From Vibrio aquaticus (GTDB lineage: Bacteria; Pseudomonadota; Gammaproteobacteria; Enterobacterales; Vibrionaceae), in NCBI RefSeq assembly GCF_003970385.1, contig NZ_RXZH01000014.1, positions 370-56,555 of the forward strand: a DNA stretch of 56,186 nt, written 5' to 3'. This document shows, one piece after another, positions 33,269 through 42,010 of this stretch. Each line of letters starts with the position of its first letter. Within the stretch, counting starts at the first letter, position 1. A program made the position numbers and the translations under genes. The notes beneath the pieces were generated by a model that was not told where the DNA came from, made no database searches, and saw nothing but the letters and a program-made list of their open reading frames with translations.

Positions 33269-34226
33269 TTCACGCAAGAAGAACAACCAATCCGCTCGCA
33301 ATAAGAATCGCGTAAAGCGTGATAGTTTCTTCACCGTTCACCTTAAACAAGCTAAAACCTCATTAGGTGAGTTCTGGTTGCGTCCGATGGGGAACCTATT
33401 AACATTGGCGGTGATTTCAATGGCGCTCGCCATGCCGTCTGCGCTTTATCTGTTAGGAAAAAACATTTCTGAAGCCTCAACCAATGTGACCAGTCCTTCT
33501 AAAGTTAGTGCTTACTTAGCTGAACAGATGCCCGAAGCAAGAGTCATGGTATTGAAAGACCAACTTGAAACGGCAGATGATGTAGCGCTGGTGGAATACA
33601 TTTCACCTCAGCAAGGGCTTGATGACTTAAGTCAGTATTCTGGTTTTGAGCGCGCGCTCACCATGCTGGATGACTATGCTCTACCTGGCGTGTTGATCAT
33701 CACACCAAGTCAGGACGATAAGCAGTCGATTAAGCAATTGGCAGCGCGCATTGCTGAGCAAGAGGGCATTACCGATGTTCGCTTGGATGAAGATTGGTTG
33801 ACTCGACTGGATGCAATCAAAAACCTGGTTGGCGGCATTGTCGTCACACTCTCAGTCTTGATGCTTGGTTCGGTGTTTCTTATCGTTGGCAACACACTGC
33901 GATTTAATGTGTTAGCGAATAAAGATGAGATTCAAACCATGAAGCTGATTGGTGCAACCAACAGCTATATCTTACGCCCTTATTTATACTCGGGGATGTG
34001 GTTTGGCCTATTGGGTGCCATCATTGCTTGGGTTCTTACCGCGGTTATCACAGTTTTACTCAATAACAGTGTTGAGCAATTAGCATTACTATATGATAGC
34101 CGCTTTAGACTGGTAGGCTTAAGCTGGGATGAGTCGTTATTGCTGATCATGCTAGGCACTTTCTTAGGTTGCTTAGCGGCTAAGGTATCAGCTCAGCGTC
34201 ATCTGAAAGAAATTGAGCCAGTTTAA
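33258..34226 (+). CDS. ftsX: Cell division protein FtsX
   Basis: A 322-residue membrane partner of FtsE with a cytoplasmic basic N-terminus (about 1-45), a first transmembrane helix near LLTLAVISMALAMPSALYLL, a periplasmic domain that contacts the murein hydrolase activator EnvC (about 75-200), and three C-terminal helices. ATG 33258 is preferred because GAGG lies ten bases upstream and it overlaps ftsE by only 11 bp; a GTG 15 bp further upstream is open. Confidence 0.96.
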   Translation: MAANSRKKNNQSARNKNRVKRDSFFTVHLKQAKTSLGEFWLRPMGNLLTLAVISMALAMPSALYLLGKNISEASTNVTSPSKVSAYLAEQMPEARVMVLKDQLETADDVALVEYISPQQGLDDLSQYSGFERALTMLDDYALPGVLIITPSQDDKQSIKQLAARIAEQEGITDVRLDEDWLTRLDAIKNLVGGIVVTLSVLMLGSVFLIVGNTLRFNVLANKDEIQTMKLIGATNSYILRPYLYSGMWFGLLGAIIAWVLTAVITVLLNNSVEQLALLYDSRFRLVGLSWDESLLLIMLGTFLGCLAAKVSAQRHLKEIEPV

Positions 34227-34281
34227 CAACCTGCACAAGATAAATTGAACCTGCTTATTTTGCTGCTGTCATAATATTGAA

Positions 34282-34307
34282 AAAAGTACACGCTACCGTG
34301 TACTTTT
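34282..34307 (+). terminator. Terminator of ftsYEX
   Basis: An 11-bp perfect stem AAAAGTACACG / CGTGTACTTTT with a CTAC loop, 56 bp past ftsX. The T-run is short (TTTTGTC). Confidence 0.8.
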
Positions 34308-34310
34308 GTC

Positions 34311-34338
34311 TTGTATAGACAGTTTGTTTATGCATAAT
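34311..34338 (+). promoter_or_regulatory. Candidate sigma-70 promoter of rpoH
   Basis: TTGTAT, 16-bp spacer, CATAAT, placed directly after the ftsX terminator and about 90 bp before the rpoH start. E. coli rpoH has several promoters (sigma-70, sigma-E, CRP/CytR); I could not see a convincing sigma-E site here. Confidence 0.45.
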
Positions 34339-34426
34339 AACTTTCCCCTGCTTGAATCCTGTTCATTTTAGGTTCAAGATTGATGGGTTAAAAATTACTC
34401 CAGATCAGAGATTGATGAGGAACTGA

Positions 34427-35284
34427 ATGACAAATCAAGCATACCCAATGGCAGCTGTAACGCAAGATAGCTTAGATAGCTACATTCGCTCAGTGAACAG
34501 CTACCCAATGCTAACTCCTGAAGAGGAGCGTGATTTAGCGGAAAGACTGCACTATGATGCTGAAATTGATGCGGCAAAAGGGCTGATCCTTTCGCACCTT
34601 CGTTTCGTTGTGCACGTGGCTCGCGGTTATTCGGGTTATGGCCTGCCAATGGCTGACCTTGTTCAAGAAGGTAATATTGGTCTAATGAAAGCGGTAAAAC
34701 GCTTTAACCCAGAAGTGGGCGTTCGCTTGGTTTCTTTTGCCGTGCATTGGATCAAAGCAGAAATCCACGAGTATGTGCTGCGTAACTGGCGTATTGTGAA
34801 GATCGCAACGACCAAAGCACAACGTAAATTGTTCTTTAACCTACGTAAGTCTAAAAAGCGTTTAGGTTGGTTCAATAATGGTGAAGTAGAAACGGTTGCA
34901 AAAGAGCTAGGTGTGGCACCTGCTGAAGTGCGTGAGATGGAATCTCGTCTTGCTGCACAAGATGCCACGTTCGAAATGCCAAGTGATGATGATGACTCGC
35001 CATCGTCTTACACCGCGCCGATGGTGTACCTAGAAGACAAATCTTCTGATCTTGCTGATAACGTTGAAGCGGATAACTGGGAAGCTCACACTAACAATCG
35101 TTTAAGCCTGGCGCTTAAAACGCTTGATGAGCGCAGCCAGCACATTGTTCGCTCTCGTTGGTTGGATGACAACAAGTCAACACTGCAAGAGCTAGCGGAA
35201 ACGTATAGCGTCTCTGCTGAGCGTATTCGCCAGCTAGAGAAGAACGCCATGAAAAAGCTAAAGGCAGCAGTCGGCGAGTTCTAA
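34427..35284 (+). CDS. rpoH: RNA polymerase sigma-32 factor (heat shock)
   Basis: A 285-residue sigma factor of the RpoH type. Region 1.2 contains SYPMLTPEEE; region 2.1-2.4 runs from LILSHLRFVVHVARGY through VSFAVHWIKAEIHEYVLRNW; the RpoH box with KATTKAQRKLFFNLRKSKK-like sequence follows (about 125-145); and region 4.2 ends with YSVSAERIRQLEKNAMKKLK. It directs transcription of chaperone and protease genes. Position after ftsYEX is the classical arrangement. Confidence 0.99.
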   Translation: MTNQAYPMAAVTQDSLDSYIRSVNSYPMLTPEEERDLAERLHYDAEIDAAKGLILSHLRFVVHVARGYSGYGLPMADLVQEGNIGLMKAVKRFNPEVGVRLVSFAVHWIKAEIHEYVLRNWRIVKIATTKAQRKLFFNLRKSKKRLGWFNNGEVETVAKELGVAPAEVREMESRLAAQDATFEMPSDDDDSPSSYTAPMVYLEDKSSDLADNVEADNWEAHTNNRLSLALKTLDERSQHIVRSRWLDDNKSTLQELAETYSVSAERIRQLEKNAMKKLKAAVGEF

Positions 35285-35310
35285 TCTCCTGACAATCCCC
35301 AAATTTAATA

Positions 35311-35340
35311 AGCCGAGGTCGTATGATCTCGGCTTTTTTA
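35311..35340 (+). terminator. Terminator of rpoH
   Basis: A ten-pair stem AGCCGAGGTC / GATCTCGGCT (one G-T pair), GTAT loop, followed by TTTTTT, 26 bp after the rpoH stop. Confidence 0.92.
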
Positions 35341-35698
35341 TTCTTGATCGAAAATCATCCATTCCGCTCATTTTCGGATCGAAAAGCAAAACGTTTGCCT
35401 GTGGGTAACTCTGTGACAAATTTCTTCGCTATCTGTCAGAAAGCAGGGTGAATAAAGGCGTTTAGGCATGATTTGCAATGGGGATAGTTTTCTCATTACA
35501 CACAAAGAAATAAGGATCATCACTATATATTGTGGATCCAAGATCATTTAGGCACTTTATCAACGCAATCCACAGATTTATCCACAGATGATGAAAATAT
35601 GATCGCTAGTGGATAACCTTACTCGTGCTATGTACTTGTTAACCACTGGATAGGTTACAATGGCGGCAATTTAAGTACACGACAAAAGAGAATGATTC
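35341..35698. other. Intergenic DnaA-box and GATC cluster between rpoH and glpE
   Basis: A 358-bp gap. It holds a perfect DnaA box TTATCCACA at 35578-35586 and three 8-of-9 boxes: TTACCCACA (minus, 35400-35408), TTACACACA (35496-35504) and TTATCCACT (minus, 35608-35616). It also has 7-of-9 matches at 35531-35539 and 35566-35574. Six GATC sites fall within 259 bp (35346, 35377, 35515, 35535, 35542, 35601). An AT-rich ACTATATATTG run is next to the cluster. No gene is seen. The glpE promoter must also lie here. Confidence 0.7.
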
Positions 35699-36025
35699 AT
35701 GGACCAGTTTAAGCACATAGATGTTGCGGGCGCTCAGCGATTGTTAGAGCAAGAAGAAGCGAGAATGGTCGATATTCGTGACCCTCAATCTTACGCTGTT
35801 GCCCATGCCAATGAAGCGTTCCATTTAACCAACGACACTATGGTGAGCTTCATGGACGACGTGGAGTTTGAAACGCCTATCTTAGTGATGTGCTACCACG
35901 GAATCAGCAGCCAAGGTGCCGCTCAGTATTTGGTTAACCAAGGCTTTGAGCAGGTGTATAGTGTTGATGGTGGCTTTGAAGCGTGGCAAAGAGCCCAATT
36001 GCCGACAGAATCTCATTTAGGATAG
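35699..36025 (+). CDS. glpE: Thiosulfate sulfurtransferase GlpE
   Basis: A 108-residue single-domain rhodanese. The active-site loop MCYHGISSQG has the persulfide-forming Cys65, the same position as in E. coli GlpE. It transfers sulfur from thiosulfate to cyanide or thioredoxin in vitro; the physiological acceptor is uncertain. It is followed after 4 bp by glpG, the conserved pair, here without glpR or glpD. Confidence 0.96.
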   Translation: MDQFKHIDVAGAQRLLEQEEARMVDIRDPQSYAVAHANEAFHLTNDTMVSFMDDVEFETPILVMCYHGISSQGAAQYLVNQGFEQVYSVDGGFEAWQRAQLPTESHLG

Positions 36026-36029
36026 TTAT

Positions 36030-36863
36030 ATGCATCGACTCATCTCTCTCAACAATCCACGGATGGCACAAGCTTTTATCGATTACATGGCATCTCGCCA
36101 GATTGATATTCAAATGATGCCTGAGGGAGATGGGCAATTTGCACTGTGGCTAACCGATGCTCAACACCAAGTGGAAGCGCAAGCCGAACTGGACCACTTT
36201 TTAGCTAATCCAAACGCCAACAAATACCAAGCAGCTTCTTGGGAGATGGCAGAGTCACGTAAGACGTCTTTTAACTACCACTCTCCGAGTATGCTCGCGA
36301 TGATCAAAGCGAAAGCCGGGCCAATGACACTGCTGGTGATGTTGGTGTGTAGTGTTATTTTTATTTTGCAGCAAATCGGCTCTGGTCAGGCGATCTTCTC
36401 ACTACTGCACTTCCCCGCGTTTACTGGGCAAGAGTGGCAGTTGTGGCGTTGGGTGAGCCACGCATTGCTGCACTTCTCGGTCATGCACATTGCTTTTAAC
36501 TTACTTTGGTGGTGGCAACTAGGCGGAGACATTGAGCAAAAGCTTGGTTCAGGTAAGCTAGTCCAGTTGTTTGTGGTGTCGGCGGCGCTGTCTGGGGCAG
36601 GGCAGTTCTGGGTTGAAGGGGCGAATTTTGGCGGCTTATCCGGTGTTGTTTACGCGTTAGTCGGCTACTTATGGATGCTAGGCTATAAAGCACCGCAAGT
36701 GGGTTTGAGCATGCCTAAGCCGGTCATTGGCTTTATGTTAGTGTGGTTGGTTTTGGGCTTTATGCAGCCCTTTATGGCTATTGCCAATACGGCACATTTG
36801 GTTGGACTGATATCGGGTGTTGTATTCGGCTTGGTCGATGCCAGTCGGTTCAAAGCGAAATAA
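36030..36863 (+). CDS. glpG: Rhomboid intramembrane serine protease GlpG
   Basis: A 277-residue inner-membrane protease: a cytosolic N-terminal domain (about 1-70) and six transmembrane helices. The catalytic dyad is Ser204 in GGLSGVVYAL and His256 in TAHLVGL; His153 and Asn157 in HIAFN stabilise the oxyanion. The E. coli positions are nearly identical. It cleaves transmembrane segments of quality-control substrates. It is co-transcribed with glpE. Confidence 0.97.
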   Translation: MHRLISLNNPRMAQAFIDYMASRQIDIQMMPEGDGQFALWLTDAQHQVEAQAELDHFLANPNANKYQAASWEMAESRKTSFNYHSPSMLAMIKAKAGPMTLLVMLVCSVIFILQQIGSGQAIFSLLHFPAFTGQEWQLWRWVSHALLHFSVMHIAFNLLWWWQLGGDIEQKLGSGKLVQLFVVSAALSGAGQFWVEGANFGGLSGVVYALVGYLWMLGYKAPQVGLSMPKPVIGFMLVWLVLGFMQPFMAIANTAHLVGLISGVVFGLVDASRFKAK

Positions 36864-36891
36864 AAAAAGCGGCGAATATCGCCGCTTTTTT
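36863..36891. terminator. Bidirectional terminator after glpG
   Basis: A 13-bp stem AAAAAAGCGGCGA / TCGCCGCTTTTTT with an ATA loop, between convergent glpG and the fliL-like gene. Confidence 0.94.
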
Positions 36892-36904
36892 GTGAGTGTT
36901 AGTT

Positions 36905-37312
36905 CTACTGGTAAAGATACTTAGTAAACAATAAGTCTGCGATGATGGTTTTACCCGTTTCTGGAAGTAGAGTTTCGTTAAGCTGACTCACCAGTGTTTT
37001 ACGTAAATCCTCACGGCCTGCTAATGACGTGATGGTCTCTTCTGACTGTCGACCAAGCAGCTCAATGACCGCGTCGCGAATCAATGGCTGGTGCTGTTCG
37101 ATCACTTTCAAATCGGCCTCACTGGCGACCATAATATCGATACGGACCTGAATGTAGCCGAGCTTTTTGCCTTTGGTAAAAAAATTGGTGGTGAGATCAG
37201 GCTCTAAAGTGAAATAGGCTAACTTCGGGGCTGATTCATCTTCCGCTAGTGCAGGCAAGGTGATGAGCAAGCTTAAAACGCAAAATATTTGGGCTAGGTA
37301 ACGTTTAATCAT
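36905..37312 (-). CDS. FliL-like secreted protein (flagellar-motor protein paralogue)
   Basis: A 135-residue protein with a cleavable signal peptide (about 1-23, ending LPALA) followed by a FliL-type periplasmic domain: YFTLEPDLTTNF, YIQVRIDIMV, RDAVIELLGRQ and the late FTKYLYQ. Canonical FliL keeps an N-terminal membrane anchor next to the motor stator; this one looks released into the periplasm. It is not near flagellar genes. The start is the ATG at 37312; a TTG eight codons upstream is also open. Confidence 0.8.
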   Translation of the reverse strand: MIKRYLAQIFCVLSLLITLPALAEDESAPKLAYFTLEPDLTTNFFTKGKKLGYIQVRIDIMVASEADLKVIEQHQPLIRDAVIELLGRQSEETITSLAGREDLRKTLVSQLNETLLPETGKTIIADLLFTKYLYQ

Positions 37313-37465
37313 ATTTATAACTTTTCTTTCTTCCAATCACGATACTCGAATCGCCAGAGTCTTGTTACAATGGCGCATCTATTTGTAATAAAAATGCGTT
37401 AACTGCTCGAAATTGCGGTTAACATAAAAGATTGAAGCTTTATTGTACGATGATAAGGCTACTTA

Positions 37466-38020
37466 TTGAATACTAGTATGAATCAATTGACTGCGCTTTA
37501 TTTATCGGCATTACGTCAGGCCAAGTGGCAAGACCCCGATAATTTTAGCTTTCCTACACAAAGTGCAAAAAAATGGTTGTTAGAACAGGGCTCATTATCT
37601 CGTTTATTAGAGTCTTACTGCCAATCTTTGAACGTAGACCTCATTCATAACAAGGTGGTCAAAGCTGAAAAGCTTAATGATCAAGAGATCGCTTTGTTAG
37701 CCAAAGAGTCGTGCCTGTTACGTAAAGTCGTGTTGAAAGGCGATGGTGAAGCTTGGGTATTGGGCCGAACTTTAATTCCGCATTCATCACTGCAAGATCA
37801 ACAATTTGATTTAACGCAGCAAGGTGAAATCCCGCTTGGCTTAACGGTGTTCAGTGCCAACAATGTTAAGCGAGATGCGCTTCAAGTCAGTCTGGTTGAG
37901 GTGAATGATCAGCAGCTGTTAGCTCGCCGTTCTCGTTTGTGGATGAATCATAAGCCGATGTTAGTGGCAGAGTTATTCTTACCAACAGCACCTATCTACC
38001 AAGAGGAGAGCGTTGAATGA
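37466..38020 (+). CDS. ubiC: Chorismate lyase
   Basis: A 184-residue enzyme making 4-hydroxybenzoate and pyruvate from chorismate, the first committed step of ubiquinone synthesis. Family features are LLRKVVLKGDGEAWVLGRTLIP (about 83-104) with the product-binding Arg, and the C-terminal ARRSRLWMNHKPMLVAELFLP. A TTG at 37466 has AAGG eight bases upstream; ATG 37478 (four codons later) is an alternative with poor spacing. The stop overlaps ubiA by 4 bp. Confidence 0.94.
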   Translation: MNTSMNQLTALYLSALRQAKWQDPDNFSFPTQSAKKWLLEQGSLSRLLESYCQSLNVDLIHNKVVKAEKLNDQEIALLAKESCLLRKVVLKGDGEAWVLGRTLIPHSSLQDQQFDLTQQGEIPLGLTVFSANNVKRDALQVSLVEVNDQQLLARRSRLWMNHKPMLVAELFLPTAPIYQEESVE

Positions 38021-38871
38021 CCTCGGATAAGGCGGTTGCTTACTGGCAACTGATGCGAATGGACAAGCCAATTGGAACCTTATTGCTGCTGTGGCCGACG
38101 TTATGGGCGTTGATCATTTCGGCGCAAGGTATGCCAGACATCAAAGTGTTGATTGTGTTTATTCTTGGGGTTGTCTTCATGCGAGCTGCTGGCTGTGTGA
38201 TCAACGATTTCGCCGATCGCAAAGTCGATGGTCATGTAAAACGTACTAAGCAGCGTCCTTTGCCTTCAGGGCGAGTAAGTTCAAAAGAAGCACTGGGCTT
38301 ATTCTTTCTTCTCTCTATTAGCTCATTTTTGTTGGTATTGAGTATGAATGCACTCACGATTCAACTCTCTTTTGTCGGCATCGTGCTCGCGTTTATTTAC
38401 CCATTTATGAAGCGTTTTACTCACTTACCGCAGTTATTTCTAGGTTTGGCGTTCAGTTGGGCGATCCCGATGGCATGGGCGGCACAAGCGCATGAAGTAC
38501 CAATGATGGTGTGGTTTATCTTCGCTATTAATGCGCTGTGGACAATTGCGTACGACACGCAATATGCCATGGTCGATAGAGACGACGACTTGAAAATTGG
38601 GATTAAATCGACCGCGATTCTATTTGGCCGTTTTGACAAGATGATCATTGGTGTGCTGCAGCTAGCCACTTTAGCTATGCTAATGGCAGTGGGTACTTGG
38701 TGTCAGCTGGGTGCCAGTTACTACTGGAGCTTACTCATGGTGGGCGCGTTGTTTGTTTATCAGCAGCACCTGATTCGCCACCGTGATAGAGAGCTCTGTT
38801 TCCGGGCATTTCTCAATAACAACTACGTGGGTATGATCGTTACCATCGGGTTGTTTATCGCATTCTGGTAA
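38017..38871 (+). CDS. ubiA: 4-Hydroxybenzoate polyprenyltransferase
   Basis: A 284-residue polytopic enzyme that prenylates 4-hydroxybenzoate with octaprenyl diphosphate. The two aspartate-rich motifs are NDFADRKVD (about 68-76) and DTQYAMVDRDDD (about 181-192). About eight helices. It is coupled to ubiC by the ATGA-type overlap. Confidence 0.98.
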   Translation: MTSDKAVAYWQLMRMDKPIGTLLLLWPTLWALIISAQGMPDIKVLIVFILGVVFMRAAGCVINDFADRKVDGHVKRTKQRPLPSGRVSSKEALGLFFLLSISSFLLVLSMNALTIQLSFVGIVLAFIYPFMKRFTHLPQLFLGLAFSWAIPMAWAAQAHEVPMMVWFIFAINALWTIAYDTQYAMVDRDDDLKIGIKSTAILFGRFDKMIIGVLQLATLAMLMAVGTWCQLGASYYWSLLMVGALFVYQQHLIRHRDRELCFRAFLNNNYVGMIVTIGLFIAFW

Positions 38872-38875
38872 AAAG

Positions 38876-38901
38876 AAAGGGCATCTATTGAGATGCCCTT
38901 T
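38876..38901. terminator. Bidirectional terminator between ubiA and plsB
   Basis: AAAGGGCATCT / AGATGCCCTTT stem with an ATTG loop and a T-run to 38904, between convergent genes. Confidence 0.92.
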
Positions 38902-38922
38902 TTTGTACGTGGTCCGTTGCGC

Positions 38923-41358
38923 TTATTTTGCTTCTACCGTTTGGTAGATACTCTCTTCAATCGTTAAACGCACTTCTGGATACAGCATCGAGTAGAGAAG
39001 GGACGCCAGTTGCTCGCTCTTCTCGCTATCGCAGTTTCCATCAACATCGAGATACGCTTGCTGCTTCAACGTCGTAAACAGAGCTGAGAACACGCCTTTA
39101 TCAAAGAACTCTGGCGCATTGATACCGTGCAGACGGCCAAGGCGCTGTGCAATGTCTTGGCTCTTCTGCTCTAGGTCAGACTTACCAAACTCAGGGTTAG
39201 CGACCAATAGGTTCAGCGCAATTGAGTAACGTTGCAGAGTTTCCGTAATCGTGCGACCCAACAGCACGAGCACTTGGCTGTTCGCTGGGTTGATAGACAC
39301 CTGCTGCTCACTGTTAATGGTAACCAGGCCTTGACGAGCGATCTCTTCAATATACGCTTCGGTTAGCTGACCAAGGTCGGCTTCGTCTACGCTTAAGAAC
39401 AGCTCTTGCTTAAGGAATGGATAAACCATTGCCACGTTCTGTTTGATTTGCTCTAGCGACAGCTGTTGATGACGAACTAGCATCTGTGCAATCAGCGATG
39501 GTAGAGCAAGCAAGTGAATGATGTTGTTGCGGTAATACGTCATCAAGATTGACTGGTTACGGTCAAGTGAGACGATGTCGCCCATGCTGTCTGCTTCAAG
39601 CATAAACTTATCCAGAGACTCAGCATGCTTAACTAGAGATTCCGCATCTTCGGTCGGTACTGTGTAAGTACTCGAATAAGGCACATGCTTCAGAATAGAT
39701 AAGTAACAATCGATCTGATTCACCAAGCTGTCACGAGATAAGGCACGTTGGCGAGAAGCCAATAGCGCTGTAGCACAGAGTGTCAGAGCGTTAGTCGCTG
39801 CCGCATCGTTAATGTGCGTCATCATCTTGGTCGCAAGATCGTTCACCACAGGATTAAGCCATTGTGGCTTGCTTGAACCCATTGGGTCGATGTCTTTCGT
39901 CCACTCTGGTGCTTTTTCGTTAAGGTATTGGTTTAGTGGAATCGGCTCACCGAAGTTCACATAGCCTTGGCCAAAGTTGCGCAGCTTACGAATCGTTCTA
40001 AGTACCTGACCGGCATTCTCTTTCTCTTTACGCTTACCACGTAGCTCTTTGGCATACGTTGCTACTTCCATTACGTGTTCGTAGCCAATATAAACAGGCA
40101 CTAACGTAACCGGGCGGTTAAGGCCGCGCAGCATCGCTTGAATCGTCATTGCTAACATGCCGGTTTTCGCTTGCAATAGGCGACCCGTACGTGAGCGACC
40201 GCCTTCACTGAAGTATTCCACTGAGTAACCTTTGGCAAACAGCTCTGCTAAGTACTCACGGAAAATCGTTGAGTAAAGTTTGTTGCCTTTGAAGCTACGG
40301 CGAATAAAGAACGCACCACCACGGCGGAAGATAGGGCCTGCCGGGAAGAAGTTCAGGTTGATACCGGCTGCGATGTGTGGAGGAACCATGCCTTCACGGT
40401 ATAGAACGTAAGACAGCAGTAGGTAGTCCATATGGCTACGGTGACATGGCACGTAGACAATTTCATGGCCATCTTGGGCTAGTTTACGAACAGTTGTCGC
40501 ATTGGTGATGTTTAAACCTTGGTAGATACGGTTCCATAACCAACCTAATAGTCGTTCACCATTTTTAATCAGTGAGTAAGAGAAGTCTGCAGCAATCTCA
40601 TCCATGATCGCTTGCGCTTCTTTACGTGCTTTTTCTATTGGGATGTTTTTCGCGTTTGCTTCGTCTTGAATCGCTTTTTCAATCGCTTTGGATTTCATTA
40701 AGCGATCAAACAGCGCTTGGCGACTTGGTAAGTTAGGGCCAGATGCCGCTAGCTTTTGACGAGAGAAGTGAATACGAGCCACGCGCGCCAGTTTGTGCGC
40801 AATGGATGCATCCGTCCCGTGAGAGTCCGCCATGTATCGTAGTGATACTACTGGACTGATTCGAACCAAACAGTCACGGCCAGCCAACAGCATCGCTTTC
40901 GCTTTTTGAGGGCCATTGAGTGATTGCAAGTAAGGCTTGTGTTGAGATTCTTTACCTGGCTTTCGTCCCCACAACACAGTGGTTGGGATAACTTGTACAT
41001 CAAGCTCTGAATCGAACTTGTGCTGCTCTAATAATTCAGAGAAGAGCGTAATAGAATCGCTAGGCACATCTTCATCGTTACCCATAAGGGTGTCACGGGA
41101 AGAGGTAAACACATAACGAGTAAAGGACTTGCCGTTGATCTCGACTGGGGTCAATGGGTCTGGTAGCCCGAGCTGTAGGACCTGAGTTTGCAATGCGAGT
41201 AAGTCAACATCCGAGCGATATGGCAAAGCGTAGACAATAGGCTTGTTGATATCAATGCTATGATCTTCAATTGGGTTTGAAGGGATGGTGGTTCCTTTCA
41301 CTAGCACTGACATTGGCAGTTTTAGTAAAGAACGCGATAACATTCGTCCAGAAGACAT
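38923..41358 (-). CDS. plsB: Glycerol-3-phosphate O-acyltransferase
   Basis: An 811-residue inner-membrane enzyme adding the first acyl chain to glycerol-3-phosphate from acyl-ACP or acyl-CoA. The acyltransferase block has HRSHMDYLLL (H-x4-D), GAFFIRRSF, FSEGGRSRTGRL and VPVYIGYE. I start at ATG 41358 (MSSGRML), the family N-terminus, rather than 13 codons upstream. It is divergent from dgkA, as in E. coli. Confidence 0.97.
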   Translation of the reverse strand: MSSGRMLSRSLLKLPMSVLVKGTTIPSNPIEDHSIDINKPIVYALPYRSDVDLLALQTQVLQLGLPDPLTPVEINGKSFTRYVFTSSRDTLMGNDEDVPSDSITLFSELLEQHKFDSELDVQVIPTTVLWGRKPGKESQHKPYLQSLNGPQKAKAMLLAGRDCLVRISPVVSLRYMADSHGTDASIAHKLARVARIHFSRQKLAASGPNLPSRQALFDRLMKSKAIEKAIQDEANAKNIPIEKARKEAQAIMDEIAADFSYSLIKNGERLLGWLWNRIYQGLNITNATTVRKLAQDGHEIVYVPCHRSHMDYLLLSYVLYREGMVPPHIAAGINLNFFPAGPIFRRGGAFFIRRSFKGNKLYSTIFREYLAELFAKGYSVEYFSEGGRSRTGRLLQAKTGMLAMTIQAMLRGLNRPVTLVPVYIGYEHVMEVATYAKELRGKRKEKENAGQVLRTIRKLRNFGQGYVNFGEPIPLNQYLNEKAPEWTKDIDPMGSSKPQWLNPVVNDLATKMMTHINDAAATNALTLCATALLASRQRALSRDSLVNQIDCYLSILKHVPYSSTYTVPTEDAESLVKHAESLDKFMLEADSMGDIVSLDRNQSILMTYYRNNIIHLLALPSLIAQMLVRHQQLSLEQIKQNVAMVYPFLKQELFLSVDEADLGQLTEAYIEEIARQGLVTINSEQQVSINPANSQVLVLLGRTITETLQRYSIALNLLVANPEFGKSDLEQKSQDIAQRLGRLHGINAPEFFDKGVFSALFTTLKQQAYLDVDGNCDSEKSEQLASLLYSMLYPEVRLTIEESIYQTVEAK

Positions 41359-41561
41359 AAGGTTCTTAGCCTCAAATAGGTGTTTGCATAAGCACATTAC
41401 CAGTTCTTTAACTATAGAAGTGGTAATGTACCCAAGCGGGTATTTTTATAGCCGGCAAGGATAACAGAAACTGGTCGAACCTTTTACTGATTATTGATTA
41501 TGAAAGCAGCAATTTTTTCACTTAAGAGGGGCGGTGTGTTAAACAAAATAGGAAAAAGTGC

Positions 41562-41924
41562 GTGAAGCCAAAAACAACCCATGGATTTAAACGGATCAAA
41601 AATGCCACTCGCTACTCTTGTCAGGGATTAAAAGCCGCATTTAAACATGAGCCGGCTTTTCAAGAAGAAGTCGTCTTGGCCTCGTTAATGATCCCGGCAG
41701 CCTTCTTTATTGCTGATTCTCAGTTAGAACGTTTCGCCCTGATTGGCACCGTTGTTTTGGTGTTGGTGGCGGAGCTGTTTAACAGTGCAATTGAAGCGGT
41801 GGTTGATAGAGCGAGTCCGGAGCATCATCCATTAGCAGGACGAGCAAAAGATATTGGTTCAGCGGCAGTGATGGTGACCATGCTGTTAACCGCTTATGTA
41901 TGGCTAGAAGTGCTGTTTTTCTAA
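41562..41924 (+). CDS. dgkA: Diacylglycerol kinase
   Basis: A 120-residue inner-membrane trimeric kinase that recycles diacylglycerol to phosphatidic acid. The conserved core EAAFRQE-equivalent reads EPAFQEEVVLA, and the active-site segment is VAELFNSAIEAVVDRAS. Three helices. The start is GTG 41562 behind ATAGGAAAA. The lexA SOS boxes lie downstream, so it is not expected to be SOS-controlled. Confidence 0.97.
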   Translation: MKPKTTHGFKRIKNATRYSCQGLKAAFKHEPAFQEEVVLASLMIPAAFFIADSQLERFALIGTVVLVLVAELFNSAIEAVVDRASPEHHPLAGRAKDIGSAAVMVTMLLTAYVWLEVLFF

Positions 41925-41967
41925 ACTTACCAAAAAACAATCAATTGGCTTTTCATTTAAACAATTA

Positions 41968-41983
41968 CTGGATATACTCACAG
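41968..41983. promoter_or_regulatory. LexA box 1 (SOS operator)
   Basis: CTGGATATACTCACAG: CTG-N10-CAG with good central AT character, one mismatch from CTGT-N8-ACAG. It is the upstream member of a pair before lexA. Confidence 0.88.
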
Positions 41984-41987
41984 TTAA

Positions 41988-42003
41988 CTGTATAAAAAGA
42001 CAG
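41988..42003. promoter_or_regulatory. LexA box 2 (SOS operator)
   Basis: CTGTATAAAAAGACAG, a perfect CTGT-N8-ACAG box four bases after box 1 and eight bases before the lexA ATG, overlapping the leader. Two tandem boxes for autorepression are also found in E. coli lexA. Confidence 0.93.
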
Positions 42004-42010
42004 GTGACTT

